A stretch of 64,000 nucleotides of DNA, taken from contig CBDDLR010000002.1 of assembly GCA_965230765.1 (NCBI GenBank), forward strand, positions 496,001 to 560,000, written 5' to 3'. A model generated the notes under the pieces. That model was given only the letters and a program-made list of their open reading frames with translations, searched no databases and had not been told where the DNA came from. The translations under genes and the position numbers were made by a program. Below, piece after piece: positions 44,350 through 52,143 of the stretch (within the stretch, counting starts at the first letter, position 1; every line of letters starts with the position of its first letter). The stretch comes from Sunxiuqinia sp965230765. Its GTDB lineage: Bacteria; Bacteroidota; Bacteroidia; Bacteroidales; Prolixibacteraceae.

Positions 44350-44934
44350 TTAGCCATTCTTTAGTTGATCCTTCATCCAATTTGCTGGATTGTTTTTGAT
44401 GTAAGCTTTGATATTCTCATAAGCTTGAGAATTTCTGATTATTGATTCGTAATAATTTCTTTGCCATATTGATCCTTTGTTTGGGGCGAATGGCGATTCG
44501 CCCGTTCCTTTATTTGGGGAGAATGGTGATTCGCCCGTTCTTCTTTCTTCTCTGATTATTGTGTTGATTCTTTTTGTGGTTGCTCCCTTGAATCCTCTGA
44601 TTATTGCACCTATTGTGTTAGAAGGGGATTTGAATTGTCCTGTTGAATCGTCATCGGTTGGGATTTTAAAATCAATTTTAATAATTCCATGAATATGATT
44701 GGGCATAATGATAAATTCGTCTAAAGAAATATTTTTGCGGATTTCAGTGCTTAGCTTCCATTCTTCTTCAACGATTAGTCCAAAGTGATTGAGTATCATT
44801 TTTTTGTTGTGGACTGCCCCAAATATATTTATCCTGTTCTTTGTGCAAAGGGTTAGGAAATACATTCCTTCGCTGGAATAATCATGACCTTTCAAACGAA
44901 TGCTTCTCCTATTGTGAAATGCGGGATGGTACAT
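44350..44934 (-). CDS. HUH transposase (RAYT-like) with internal palindromic repeats
   Basis: 194 residues. Start MYHPAFHNRRSIRLKGHDYS, FLTLCTKNR strand, metal motif MPNHIHGIIKI, and the C-terminal NYYESIIRNSQAYENIKAYI helix with the likely catalytic Tyr. Two in-frame 11-residue repeats (TGESPFSPNKG, TGESPFAPNKG) arise from palindromic DNA, see the separate repeat entry. It looks intact and belongs to a RAYT group different from the gene at 30131. It sits 14 bases after the lysis-like cassette. Confidence 0.88.
   Translation of the reverse strand: MYHPAFHNRRSIRLKGHDYSSEGMYFLTLCTKNRINIFGAVHNKKMILNHFGLIVEEEWKLSTEIRKNISLDEFIIMPNHIHGIIKIDFKIPTDDDSTGQFKSPSNTIGAIIRGFKGATTKRINTIIREERRTGESPFSPNKGTGESPFAPNKGSIWQRNYYESIIRNSQAYENIKAYIKNNPANWMKDQLKNG
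44484..44536. repeat. Two REP-like palindromes inside the transposase gene
   Basis: 44484-44503 is GGGCGAATGGCGATTCGCCC, an 8-bp perfect stem; 44517-44536 is GGGAGAATGGTGATTCGCCC, a decayed copy. The 33-base spacing keeps frame and adds an 11-residue repeat to the protein. Confidence 0.9.
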
Positions 44935-44948
44935 TTTGCTTTAGATTC

Positions 44949-45380
44949 TCACAAAGAAATCACCACTGCGCCTGCAACAAAGCCAGCTACTAAATAGTAC
45001 ACACGTGATTGGCGGATGCGGTTTCGGTCGTCTATTAGTTTTAGGTTTTCGAGCCGTTGTGTTTCCAGCTTTTCATCATTTTGCAGTAGTTTATTGTGCC
45101 AAAATTCAGCTTCCAGGCGCTTGATGTGCATGGCGCTGTCAGCCAATTCAATACGTTGGTTTTTAAGATCGAGTTGTTGTGTGTATAGCGTTAACTTTTC
45201 CTGGCATATATCGTTGCTTTGTGCATCGGAAAGAAGTGATTTAACTTGTTTCATGGGTAGGATATACAAGGTGTCATTTCCGATGTTTGTATAGTTTTCA
45301 CCGGGGGTTAGTTTATGAATTTGAGCAAAACCACAGGTTGTGGAAAGTATGATGATTGCTGCAATAAAATATTTCTTCAT
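44949..45380 (-). CDS. Exported coiled-coil protein with C-terminal membrane helix (spanin-like topology)
   Basis: 143 residues. Signal peptide (KKYFIAAIIILSTTCGFAQ), a long charged coiled coil (about 55-120) and a C-terminal hydrophobic helix VYYLVAGFVAGAVVISL. No homologue recognised. The topology, signal peptide then periplasmic coiled coil then C-terminal helix, resembles a unimolecular spanin, although the usual lipobox is not clear. Last gene of a four-gene cassette starting with an amidase; the gap to the previous gene is 10 bases. Confidence 0.65.
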   Translation of the reverse strand: MKKYFIAAIIILSTTCGFAQIHKLTPGENYTNIGNDTLYILPMKQVKSLLSDAQSNDICQEKLTLYTQQLDLKNQRIELADSAMHIKRLEAEFWHNKLLQNDEKLETQRLENLKLIDDRNRIRQSRVYYLVAGFVAGAVVISL

Positions 45381-45390
45381 GATTTTGTTT

Positions 45391-45801
45391 TTATTGGTAA
45401 CGTTCTTTTAAAAGCTGCAAAACTTCGTCGCTGTGGGCTTGTTGTAGTTGCTCCAACTTTTGTTTTTCGTATTGATCAAGGTTTTTGATTTTTTCAGACA
45501 ACAGGGCAGATTTATAATCGATGTACTTCATTTGTTCCTGAAGTGCACGGAATTTTGCATCGTACTCTTCTTTCGCTAAACTCCATTCTTCCCGTTTTAG
45601 TTGGTGCTCTTCTTTGATAAGCTGGGCGCGTTCTTCTGTTGATTTTATGCCAAATATTTTTGATTTTACACCAGCCCAAAGTACAGCCAATCCACCGATT
45701 AAACTTCCGGGACCGGATATGTCGAAACTCACAAAAATTAATGCACCGATCAAAACAAGTACAACTATGCCGATAATGATAATTTTGATGTTCTTTTCCA
45801 T
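45391..45801 (-). CDS. Small membrane protein with two N-terminal helices and coiled coil
   Basis: 136 residues. Hydrophobic helices at about 5-26 and 32-46 (IIIIGIVVLVLIGALIFVSF, then LIGGLAVLWAGV) are followed by a charged coiled coil to the end. No family recognised. Third gene of the cassette, 9 bases after the preceding gene. Could be a second holin/antiholin or an envelope-associated structural protein. Confidence 0.6.
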   Translation of the reverse strand: MEKNIKIIIIGIVVLVLIGALIFVSFDISGPGSLIGGLAVLWAGVKSKIFGIKSTEERAQLIKEEHQLKREEWSLAKEEYDAKFRALQEQMKYIDYKSALLSEKIKNLDQYEKQKLEQLQQAHSDEVLQLLKERYQ

Positions 45802-45810
45802 GACGTACGA

Positions 45811-46263
45811 TTAATGAGGTTCAACACCAACAACTTCTTTACCTTCAGCATTAAATACGGGTTTTGTTCCTTTCGGATCAACGGCCTGTCCGGTTTTACT
45901 TGCTTCAATCCTAGCAAGTTGTTCCCGCACCTTGTTGTCTTCCTGAATCACTTTTTCCTCGTTTTTATCTTTTTTGTCCATCACCCTGAAAATTTCTTTC
46001 ATACCAAAAATCAAACCCCAAATAGTTGTGTTGAACGTGACCCATTGGGCGCCATTTATTCCCAGTGTGTACGTGTTCTTTCCAACCTCAATGAGTTCGT
46101 GGTTTAACAAAAGATAGGTCGATACCCATGTACACGCCACCAGGCCCCAAAGCTTCACAGAAATAATGGTAAACATGAACTTTGACACCAACTTAAGCCA
46201 GAATTCTTTTTGTGAAATCGTATAAAATTCCTGAGGATCAATATTGCTTTTTTTAGGTTTCAT
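45811..46263 (-). CDS. Small membrane protein, holin-like position
   Basis: 150 residues from ATG 46263. Two hydrophobic segments (about 25-55, containing MFTIISVKLWGLVACTWVST, and about 70-88, VTFNTTIWGLIFGMK) and a charged, disordered-looking tail. The start shares the A of the amidase stop (TAATG), so translation is coupled. No homologue recognised; size, helices and position right after a signal-less amidase suggest a holin, by inference. Confidence 0.65.
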   Translation of the reverse strand: MKPKKSNIDPQEFYTISQKEFWLKLVSKFMFTIISVKLWGLVACTWVSTYLLLNHELIEVGKNTYTLGINGAQWVTFNTTIWGLIFGMKEIFRVMDKKDKNEEKVIQEDNKVREQLARIEASKTGQAVDPKGTKPVFNAEGKEVVGVEPH

Positions 46264-46988
46264 TATGCTCGGTTTTTGATGATTAAGGTATTCCATGTTT
46301 GTGGCCCAACTATCCCATCTACTTCAAGGTGGTTGTCAGCTTGAAATTTGCGTATAGCCCCCTGGGTTTTTACCCCAATAATTCCATCAACTTTTCCGGC
46401 TGTATAGCCCAGTTTGTTGAGGATTTTTTGAAGGTTTTCAACTGTTTTGGCTATGGTTTTTCCCTTTTGCGGAACAGTTACTTTCGCTCTTTTATCTTCA
46501 ATCCATTCCTGCATTTTTTCACCAGGACAAGCAGCTTTGCCAAAATGATAATGTCCAAAAATATCGTGGTTAGTGAGTTTTAGGCTTTCCAGAAGAAAGT
46601 CAACCAGTTCTGCTGTGGCATCGATTTGCTCTTGAGCAGGTTCGCTTGTTCCCAGTTCATGTCCGGGCCCTTTAAAGTTTCCCTGTAGCATAATGCCAAT
46701 CGATGATGCATTCTGCCCAGAGCAATGCCAGACAATGTCGGAAAGTTCATTTGCCTGTATGATTTCCCCTTCGGAACTAATTCCAAAATGATAACAAAAA
46801 TGCGGACAACCTTTTGCTGAAATGTGGTTCTTTGGCCCTGGGGTAATGTGATAAGTATTCACATCTGTAATCGGACTTTCACCCATTTCCTGGTGAATGA
46901 TGATTTTTTTGATCTGGTGCAATTGCCTTTTTCGCCATATCCGTTCTGGATGCCATGGCAATTCGGTGATTTTATTGTTAATTTTCAT
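46263..46988 (-). CDS. N-acetylmuramoyl-L-alanine amidase with peptidoglycan-binding domain (endolysin-like)
   Basis: 241 residues. Amidase_2 fold with zinc ligands His32 (IIIHQEMG), His146 (FGHYHFGKAACPG) and Cys154. Residues about 183-238 are a PG_binding_1 domain (QKILNKLGYTAGKVDGIIG). There is no signal peptide, as in phage endolysins, so export or release would need a holin. First gene of the cassette; a -7 box lies upstream. Confidence 0.88.
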   Translation of the reverse strand: MKINNKITELPWHPERIWRKRQLHQIKKIIIHQEMGESPITDVNTYHITPGPKNHISAKGCPHFCYHFGISSEGEIIQANELSDIVWHCSGQNASSIGIMLQGNFKGPGHELGTSEPAQEQIDATAELVDFLLESLKLTNHDIFGHYHFGKAACPGEKMQEWIEDKRAKVTVPQKGKTIAKTVENLQKILNKLGYTAGKVDGIIGVKTQGAIRKFQADNHLEVDGIVGPQTWNTLIIKNRA

Positions 46989-47025
46989 AGGGCGTGATTG
47001 TAAGATTTGTGATGACTAAATTTAA

Positions 47026-47033
47026 CAAAACTA
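47026..47033 (-). promoter_or_regulatory. -7 box of the lysis-like cassette
   Basis: TAGTTTTG on the minus strand fits TAnnTTTG, about 38 bases before ATG 46988. No clear -33. The remaining 46989-47266 stretch holds nothing else I can support. Confidence 0.4.
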
Positions 47034-47266
47034 TATGAAAGAAACAATCATTATCTCTTGATTTATACTTGTTTTCTTCAAAAAACTAGTGGGGTAAGTT
47101 TGTTGATTTTTCTGATAAAAGAGTTTTCTTGTTCATACATGTGTGCCAAAATGATTCAAAGAATCAACTTTGCAGTGCAGTTTGCAATAATTGACTAGTG
47201 AAATATTTGTACGATCACTTTATTATCCTCATTTTTGAAGTTTGTAAAATGATAACCTTACACACT

Positions 47267-49126
47267 ATGAATTCAAAAATTTTTATAACCAGTCTATTTA
47301 TTGTACTCCTTTTCCTGGGTGCATGTGATTTCGGCAAAAATCACGATGAACATCCAAATATTGTTTGGATAACTTCAGAAGATAACTCTAAGCATTATAT
47401 GGAGTTGTTTGATGAACATGGTGCAAAAACACCTAACATTGAGCGATTAGCTGAAAGTGGCTTAATTTATACACGGGCATTTTCAAATGCACCTGTTTGT
47501 AGTTCTGCCCGCTCTACTCTTATTTCGGGTTGTTATGGTCCACGTGTGGCGTCCCATTATCACAGAAAACTGGAGAAAGTTCCCATGCCTGAGGGAATTG
47601 AAATGTTTCCGGCTTATTTGAAAGCAGCTGGATATTATACCACGAACAATTCGAAAGAAGATTACAACTTTTTTAAGTCGGATAGTGTTTGGGATGACTC
47701 TTCCAATAAAGCTACCTGGAGAAACCGTGCTCTTGGGCAACCTTTTTTCCATGTGTTTAATATTGGAACTACTCATGAAGGTAGTTTGCATTTCAAGGAA
47801 AAAGCTGTAAAAAACAAACCAACTATAACTAACGCAGATTCAGTTTTTGTACAGCCGAACCATCCTCAAACCGAAGTATTCAGGTACACGAATGCCTACT
47901 ATCGCGACAGGATCATGAAAATGGACAGACAGGTAGGCGAGGTAGTTGCCGAACTTGAAAAAGATTCCCTATTGGAAAATACGTTCATTTTCTATTTTGG
48001 AGATCATGGAGGTGTGCTGCCTGGCAGTAAAGGGTATTTGGCAGAAACTGGTTTGCATGTTCCATTGGTTGTTCATGTTCCTGAAAAATATAAACACTTG
48101 GTTAATGCTGAAAGAGGAACAAAAGTTGACAATTTTGTGAGTTTTGTAGATTTTGGTGCCACAGTTTTAAGCCTCGCCGGGGTTGAACTTCCTGAAGGTA
48201 TTGACGGGAAACCATTTTTGGGCAAACAAGCAAATGCTGAGGAAGTTGCTGCAAGTGATGAAACATACAGCTATGCCGAACGTTTTGACGAAAAGTATGA
48301 GATGGTCAGGGCTATTCGAAAAGGCAATCTCAAGTATGTAAGGAATTACCAGCCTTTTTACATGGATGGGTTAATGAATAATTACAGGTACAAACAGTAT
48401 GCTTACCGTCAATGGGCTGATGCTCATAAAAAAGGTGAACTAAATGATGAGCAGGCATACTTTTATAAAGCAAAACCAGCCGAGCAACTTTTTGATGTGG
48501 AGGCTGACCCATTTGAACTGAACAACCTGGCAAGTGATCCAGCTTATAGTGAAAAGCTTAGTAAGCTGAGAGTAAAGCTTACAAACTGGGTGAAGTCAAT
48601 GCCCGATCTGGCTTTTTATCCGGAGCATTACCTGATGGACAATGCATTTGATAATCCAATTAAATTCGGACAAGAGCACAAAGCTAACATCGAAAGCTAT
48701 TTGGCAATTGCCGATTTGGAGCTGGAAGATTTTGAATCAGTACGCGGTGCTATTCGGGGAACACTGAAGTCAGAAGATCCATGGACAAGATATTGGGGAT
48801 TGATTGTATGCAGTAGTTTTGGCGAAGCCGCAAAAGAGTTTGTTCCTGTAATAAAAGAAATTTCGCAAGCTGATGCCGAGTTGATTAACAAAGTACGTGC
48901 TGCTGAGTATTTGGGGATTATTGGTGTTGAAGATCCAGCAAAAGTGATGACAAACGCATTGTATGAATCTACGCATAAAGGAGAAGCATTGCTGATTTTC
49001 AATTGCATTGTGTTAATGCAGGATGGGCACAATTACACATTTAAAATTGAAGCCGACAAAATTAACGCAGAAGTCAAAAAAGATAAAGAGATAAACCAGC
49101 GGATGAAGTATTTCAAACTGCTCTAA
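47267..49126 (+). CDS. Sulfatase (S1 family) lipoprotein
   Basis: 619 residues from ATG 47267; start after a lipobox-type signal (VLLFLGAC). NIVWITSEDNSKHY has the metal Asp, APVCSSARSTLISGCYG has the formylglycine Cys (position 3 of the usual C-x-P/A-x-R is Ser here), FYFGDHGGVLPGSKG the second metal site. The C-terminal 130 residues look like HEAT-type repeats (AIRGTLKSEDPWTRYWGLIV). It should remove sulfate from a glycan or other ester outside the cytoplasm. No polysaccharide locus or anaerobic sulfatase-maturase adjoins. Confidence 0.88.
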   Translation: MNSKIFITSLFIVLLFLGACDFGKNHDEHPNIVWITSEDNSKHYMELFDEHGAKTPNIERLAESGLIYTRAFSNAPVCSSARSTLISGCYGPRVASHYHRKLEKVPMPEGIEMFPAYLKAAGYYTTNNSKEDYNFFKSDSVWDDSSNKATWRNRALGQPFFHVFNIGTTHEGSLHFKEKAVKNKPTITNADSVFVQPNHPQTEVFRYTNAYYRDRIMKMDRQVGEVVAELEKDSLLENTFIFYFGDHGGVLPGSKGYLAETGLHVPLVVHVPEKYKHLVNAERGTKVDNFVSFVDFGATVLSLAGVELPEGIDGKPFLGKQANAEEVAASDETYSYAERFDEKYEMVRAIRKGNLKYVRNYQPFYMDGLMNNYRYKQYAYRQWADAHKKGELNDEQAYFYKAKPAEQLFDVEADPFELNNLASDPAYSEKLSKLRVKLTNWVKSMPDLAFYPEHYLMDNAFDNPIKFGQEHKANIESYLAIADLELEDFESVRGAIRGTLKSEDPWTRYWGLIVCSSFGEAAKEFVPVIKEISQADAELINKVRAAEYLGIIGVEDPAKVMTNALYESTHKGEALLIFNCIVLMQDGHNYTFKIEADKINAEVKKDKEINQRMKYFKLL

Positions 49127-49150
49127 AAAAGTACAAAATAGTGATATCTT

Positions 49151-49179
49151 GGGTTGGCCTTTCGGTCAGCCCATTTTTT
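49151..49179 (+). terminator. Terminator of the sulfatase gene
   Basis: GGGTTGGCC pairs with GGTCAGCCC and is followed by a run of six T. Confidence 0.8.
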
Positions 49180-49227
49180 GTTGATTCAGCTTGGTTATAC
49201 TATTCTTATAAAAAATGAAAGAATTAC

Positions 49228-49273
49228 AAGCATCCAATATCCAGTATCTAGAAATCCAGTATCCAGCATCTAG
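49228..49273. repeat. Short degenerate ATCCAG/ATCTAG repeats
   Basis: The words AGCATCCAATATCCAGTATC and AAATCCAGTATCCAGCATC repeat with changes up to the mnmA stop. Related words occur at 3579-3610. Confidence 0.6.
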
Positions 49274-50448
49274 CAAATCACCCCTGAACCAATCAATTCA
49301 TCATCATCATACCAGGCCGCAAACTGTCCGGAGGTAATTCCACGTTGTTCATCATCAAAAAGCATGTAAATGCCATCTTCCTGTTGGTATAGAGTTGCTT
49401 TTTCCAATGGTTGGCGATAACGGATCCGTACATCGTACTGACGGATTTCTCCAGGTTGCATATTTAAATCTTTGCGAATCCAGTGGGTTTCTTCCGAAGA
49501 AATAAACAAGCCAGGGCGGAACAATCCTGGATGCTCTGCACCCTCACCAACATAAATGATGTTGCGGGAAACATCTGTTCCCAAAACGAAAAGTGGTTTT
49601 TCATAGCCGCCAATGTTCAGGCCTTTTCGTTGGCCTACAGTATAGTAATGTGCTCCCCGGTGCTCGCCAATAATTTCGCCATTCCATGGTTTGTAAGGAT
49701 AAGGAAAGCAAAGTTTCCGAAAGTTATCTGGGGGTTTATCCACTTCTTTCTTTTTGGCCATAAACTTAGCCGGAACCTCAATTACATTGCCTGTTTTTGG
49801 TTCAAGCTGCTGCTGCAAAAAAGTAGGTAAATCTACTTTCCCAACAAAACAAATTCCTTGTGAATCTTTTCGGGTAGCAGTGGGCAGTTCTTGCTCAGTC
49901 GCAATTCGGCGCACATCTGGTTTTTCCAAATGCCCAATTGGGAAAAGCGATTTGCCAAGTTGTTCCTGGTTGAGTTGGCATAAGAAATAGCTTTGATCTT
50001 TGTTGTTGTCAACACCAGCAAGCAGTTGGTGAATTTCTTTGCCATCTTTTGTGAAACTTGTTTTGCGGCAATAATGACCTGTTGCAACGTAGTCGGCTCC
50101 AAACTTCATGCATTCATCCAGAAAAATATCAAACTTGATTTCCCGGTTGCACAACACGTCTGGATTGGGTGTGCGCCCTTTACTGTATTCATCAAACATA
50201 TAATCGACCACCCGCTTTTTGTAGTCTTTACTCAGGTCAACAATATGAAAAGGCATGTCGAGTTTTTTGGCTACCATTTCGGCAATCAGTGCATCGTCTT
50301 CCCAGGTACACTGCCCGGTAAGCGTGCCAGTCCGGTCGTGCCAGTTAATCATGAACAAAGCAGTAACATCATAACCCTGTTCTTTTAAAAGATATGCTGC
50401 AACACTTGAATCAACACCACCCGATAAACCTATAACCACTTTTTTCAT
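49270..50448 (-). CDS. mnmA: tRNA-specific 2-thiouridylase
   Basis: 392 residues from ATG 50448 (an upstream ATG at 50511 would add an extension MIDGLKDRI and leave almost no leader after the promoter). GLSGGVDSSVAAYLL is the PP-loop; DVLCNREIKF and DSQGICFVG hold the catalytic Cys pair. It thiolates U34 of Lys/Glu/Gln tRNAs. Single gene, divergent from the PhnA-domain gene. Confidence 0.93.
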   Translation of the reverse strand: MKKVVIGLSGGVDSSVAAYLLKEQGYDVTALFMINWHDRTGTLTGQCTWEDDALIAEMVAKKLDMPFHIVDLSKDYKKRVVDYMFDEYSKGRTPNPDVLCNREIKFDIFLDECMKFGADYVATGHYCRKTSFTKDGKEIHQLLAGVDNNKDQSYFLCQLNQEQLGKSLFPIGHLEKPDVRRIATEQELPTATRKDSQGICFVGKVDLPTFLQQQLEPKTGNVIEVPAKFMAKKKEVDKPPDNFRKLCFPYPYKPWNGEIIGEHRGAHYYTVGQRKGLNIGGYEKPLFVLGTDVSRNIIYVGEGAEHPGLFRPGLFISSEETHWIRKDLNMQPGEIRQYDVRIRYRQPLEKATLYQQEDGIYMLFDDEQRGITSGQFAAWYDDDELIGSGVIC

Positions 50449-50521
50449 ATCTGCCAAATCAGAATTAGGAATGAAGAAATCAATAATTCGATCCTTCAGT
50501 CCATCAATCATTTTAACCCGA

Positions 50522-50552
50522 CAAAAGTAGAATGAAAAACTGAATCTGGCAA
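50522..50552 (-). promoter_or_regulatory. Promoter of mnmA
   Basis: On the minus strand a TTG at 50550-50552, 20 bases and TACTTTTG at 50522-50529: a textbook Bacteroidota promoter about 75 bases before ATG 50448. Confidence 0.7.
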
Positions 50553-50639
50553 TTTACATTCGTTTGCAAATTATCGGTGTTCAAAACCACTGAAAAGCTT
50601 ATCTTTGACGATCTTTAAAAGAAATAATTAAATAATAGA

Positions 50640-50849
50640 ATGGAAGTAAAAGACAGCAACGGAAATATATTGCAGGATGGAGATTCTGTACATTTAACTA
50701 AAGACCTAAAAGTAAAAGGTGCTTCAGCTACTTTAAAAAGAGGCAAGCCCATAAAAAATATCAGGTTGACGAATAGTCCAGATGAAGTTGAAGTTAGGGT
50801 TGGTAAAAGTACGTTTGTGTTAAAAACCTGCTTTCTGAAAAAAGCGTAA
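50640..50849 (+). CDS. PhnA-domain small protein
   Basis: 69 residues: MEVKDSNGNILQDGDSV, LTKDLKVKGASATLKRG and IKNIRLTNSPDEVEVRVGKS match the C-terminal PhnA domain (YjdM) without its zinc-ribbon N-terminus. Function in phosphonate use is doubtful; the domain is of unknown role. A -7 box TATCTTTG lies at 50600-50607. Confidence 0.85.
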   Translation: MEVKDSNGNILQDGDSVHLTKDLKVKGASATLKRGKPIKNIRLTNSPDEVEVRVGKSTFVLKTCFLKKA

Positions 50850-50868
50850 GATTAAATACTTCGATTGG

Positions 50869-52020
50869 ATGGAGATGGTTGTGAAGAATACAAAAACTGC
50901 TTCGGTAAAATCAACTATAAAACTGTTTGGTGTTGACAATGGGACACGAGAGGTTCATGCAATAGTAGAATCGTGCAGTGAAGATACGCTAAAGTCGTGG
51001 CAACTGATTGAAGAACAATTGGATCGAATTGAAAGAGAAAATGGGCTTTCGCAAGATAAACGAATGTTCATGCGCATTTTCGTTGATGATATTTCGAAAC
51101 AGGCTGGTTTACTTCGTGAAAATTTCCCGGACTTATTTAAGAAGAATATTTCGTTTGTTGGACAGGCACCCTTGCTGAATGGGAAAAAAATGTCTGCCTG
51201 GGTTTATTATGTCGATGAAGAAGAGAATGTTGAGAGCCATGATTTTGGGAATGTGTTTCATTCAAACGGATTGTCGCACATTTGGACATCAAATATTTGT
51301 TCTGAAGAAAATAAGACAGTGGGGGGGCAAACAACTGAGCTATTCGAAAAGTATAACCAGGTTCTTAGAACCCAAAATTTGAACCTCAAGGATCATGCAA
51401 TCCGGACATGGTTATTTTCAAGCGATGTCGATCATGAATACCAGGAATTAGTGGATGCGAGAAAGGACTATTTTGAGAAGCATGGTTTAACAGAACAGAC
51501 TCATTACATTTCTTCAACCGGAATAGAAGGGAAACATGAGAACCCCAATAATCTGGTTTTTATGGATGCCTATTCCATTGTGGGAATTGATCAGGAACAG
51601 ATCCGGTTTTTACAAGCGCCAGAAAATTTATGCCCAACCCATGATTATGGGGTAACATTTGAACGGGCTACAGAAGTAAACTATGGCGATCGAAAACATA
51701 TTTTCATTTCAGGAACAGCAAGCATAAATAATAAAGGCGAAATTGTGCATGTGGGTGATGTTGAGCAGCAAACCCAAAGAACCATTGATAATATCAATGC
51801 ATTGTTGGATGAAGCTGAATGCTCACTTGAGGATTTGGCAATGGCAATTGTATATTTGCGAAATCCGGAAGATATACAATTAGTAAAAAATGTAGTTGAG
51901 CCGAAATTGCCTGGAATACCCAAATTATATGTGCATGGCGCTGTTTGCCGACCAAAGTGGCTGGTGGAAATTGAGGGTATTGCCATTAAAGAAACCAACA
52001 GCAAGTTTAAAAACTTTTAA
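50869..52020 (+). CDS. Rid/chorismatase-like protein
   Basis: 383 residues. The C-terminal half (from about 250, RKHIFISGTASINNKGEIVH to the end) follows the YjgF/RidA fold (DVEQQTQRTIDNINALLDEA, YLRNPEDIQLV). The N-terminal half has an unrelated or second, degenerate Rid-like domain (IRTWLFSSDVDHEYQELV). This architecture resembles FkbO/Hyg5-type chorismatases and XanB2, but the full catalytic set was not checked. No partner biosynthetic gene is present. Reaction unknown. Confidence 0.65.
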   Translation: MEMVVKNTKTASVKSTIKLFGVDNGTREVHAIVESCSEDTLKSWQLIEEQLDRIERENGLSQDKRMFMRIFVDDISKQAGLLRENFPDLFKKNISFVGQAPLLNGKKMSAWVYYVDEEENVESHDFGNVFHSNGLSHIWTSNICSEENKTVGGQTTELFEKYNQVLRTQNLNLKDHAIRTWLFSSDVDHEYQELVDARKDYFEKHGLTEQTHYISSTGIEGKHENPNNLVFMDAYSIVGIDQEQIRFLQAPENLCPTHDYGVTFERATEVNYGDRKHIFISGTASINNKGEIVHVGDVEQQTQRTIDNINALLDEAECSLEDLAMAIVYLRNPEDIQLVKNVVEPKLPGIPKLYVHGAVCRPKWLVEIEGIAIKETNSKFKNF

Positions 52021-52143
52021 TTTCATGTCATCCTTTTCGAACTATTCACTGTTTATTGCTTATAAATACATTTACATATATTAACGGCACTGTTTTTGGG
52101 CAAAATGCTTTAAGTGTTATCTTTAGCAAATATTATTATGATT

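Noticed and set aside
44350..46988. A full prophage
   Set aside because: Only a lysis-like set and a transposase; no terminase, capsid, tail, integrase or repressor is visible.
47267..49126. Polysaccharide utilisation locus around the sulfatase
   Set aside because: No SusC/SusD pair, glycoside hydrolase cluster or sulfatase maturase adjoins; neighbours are housekeeping genes.
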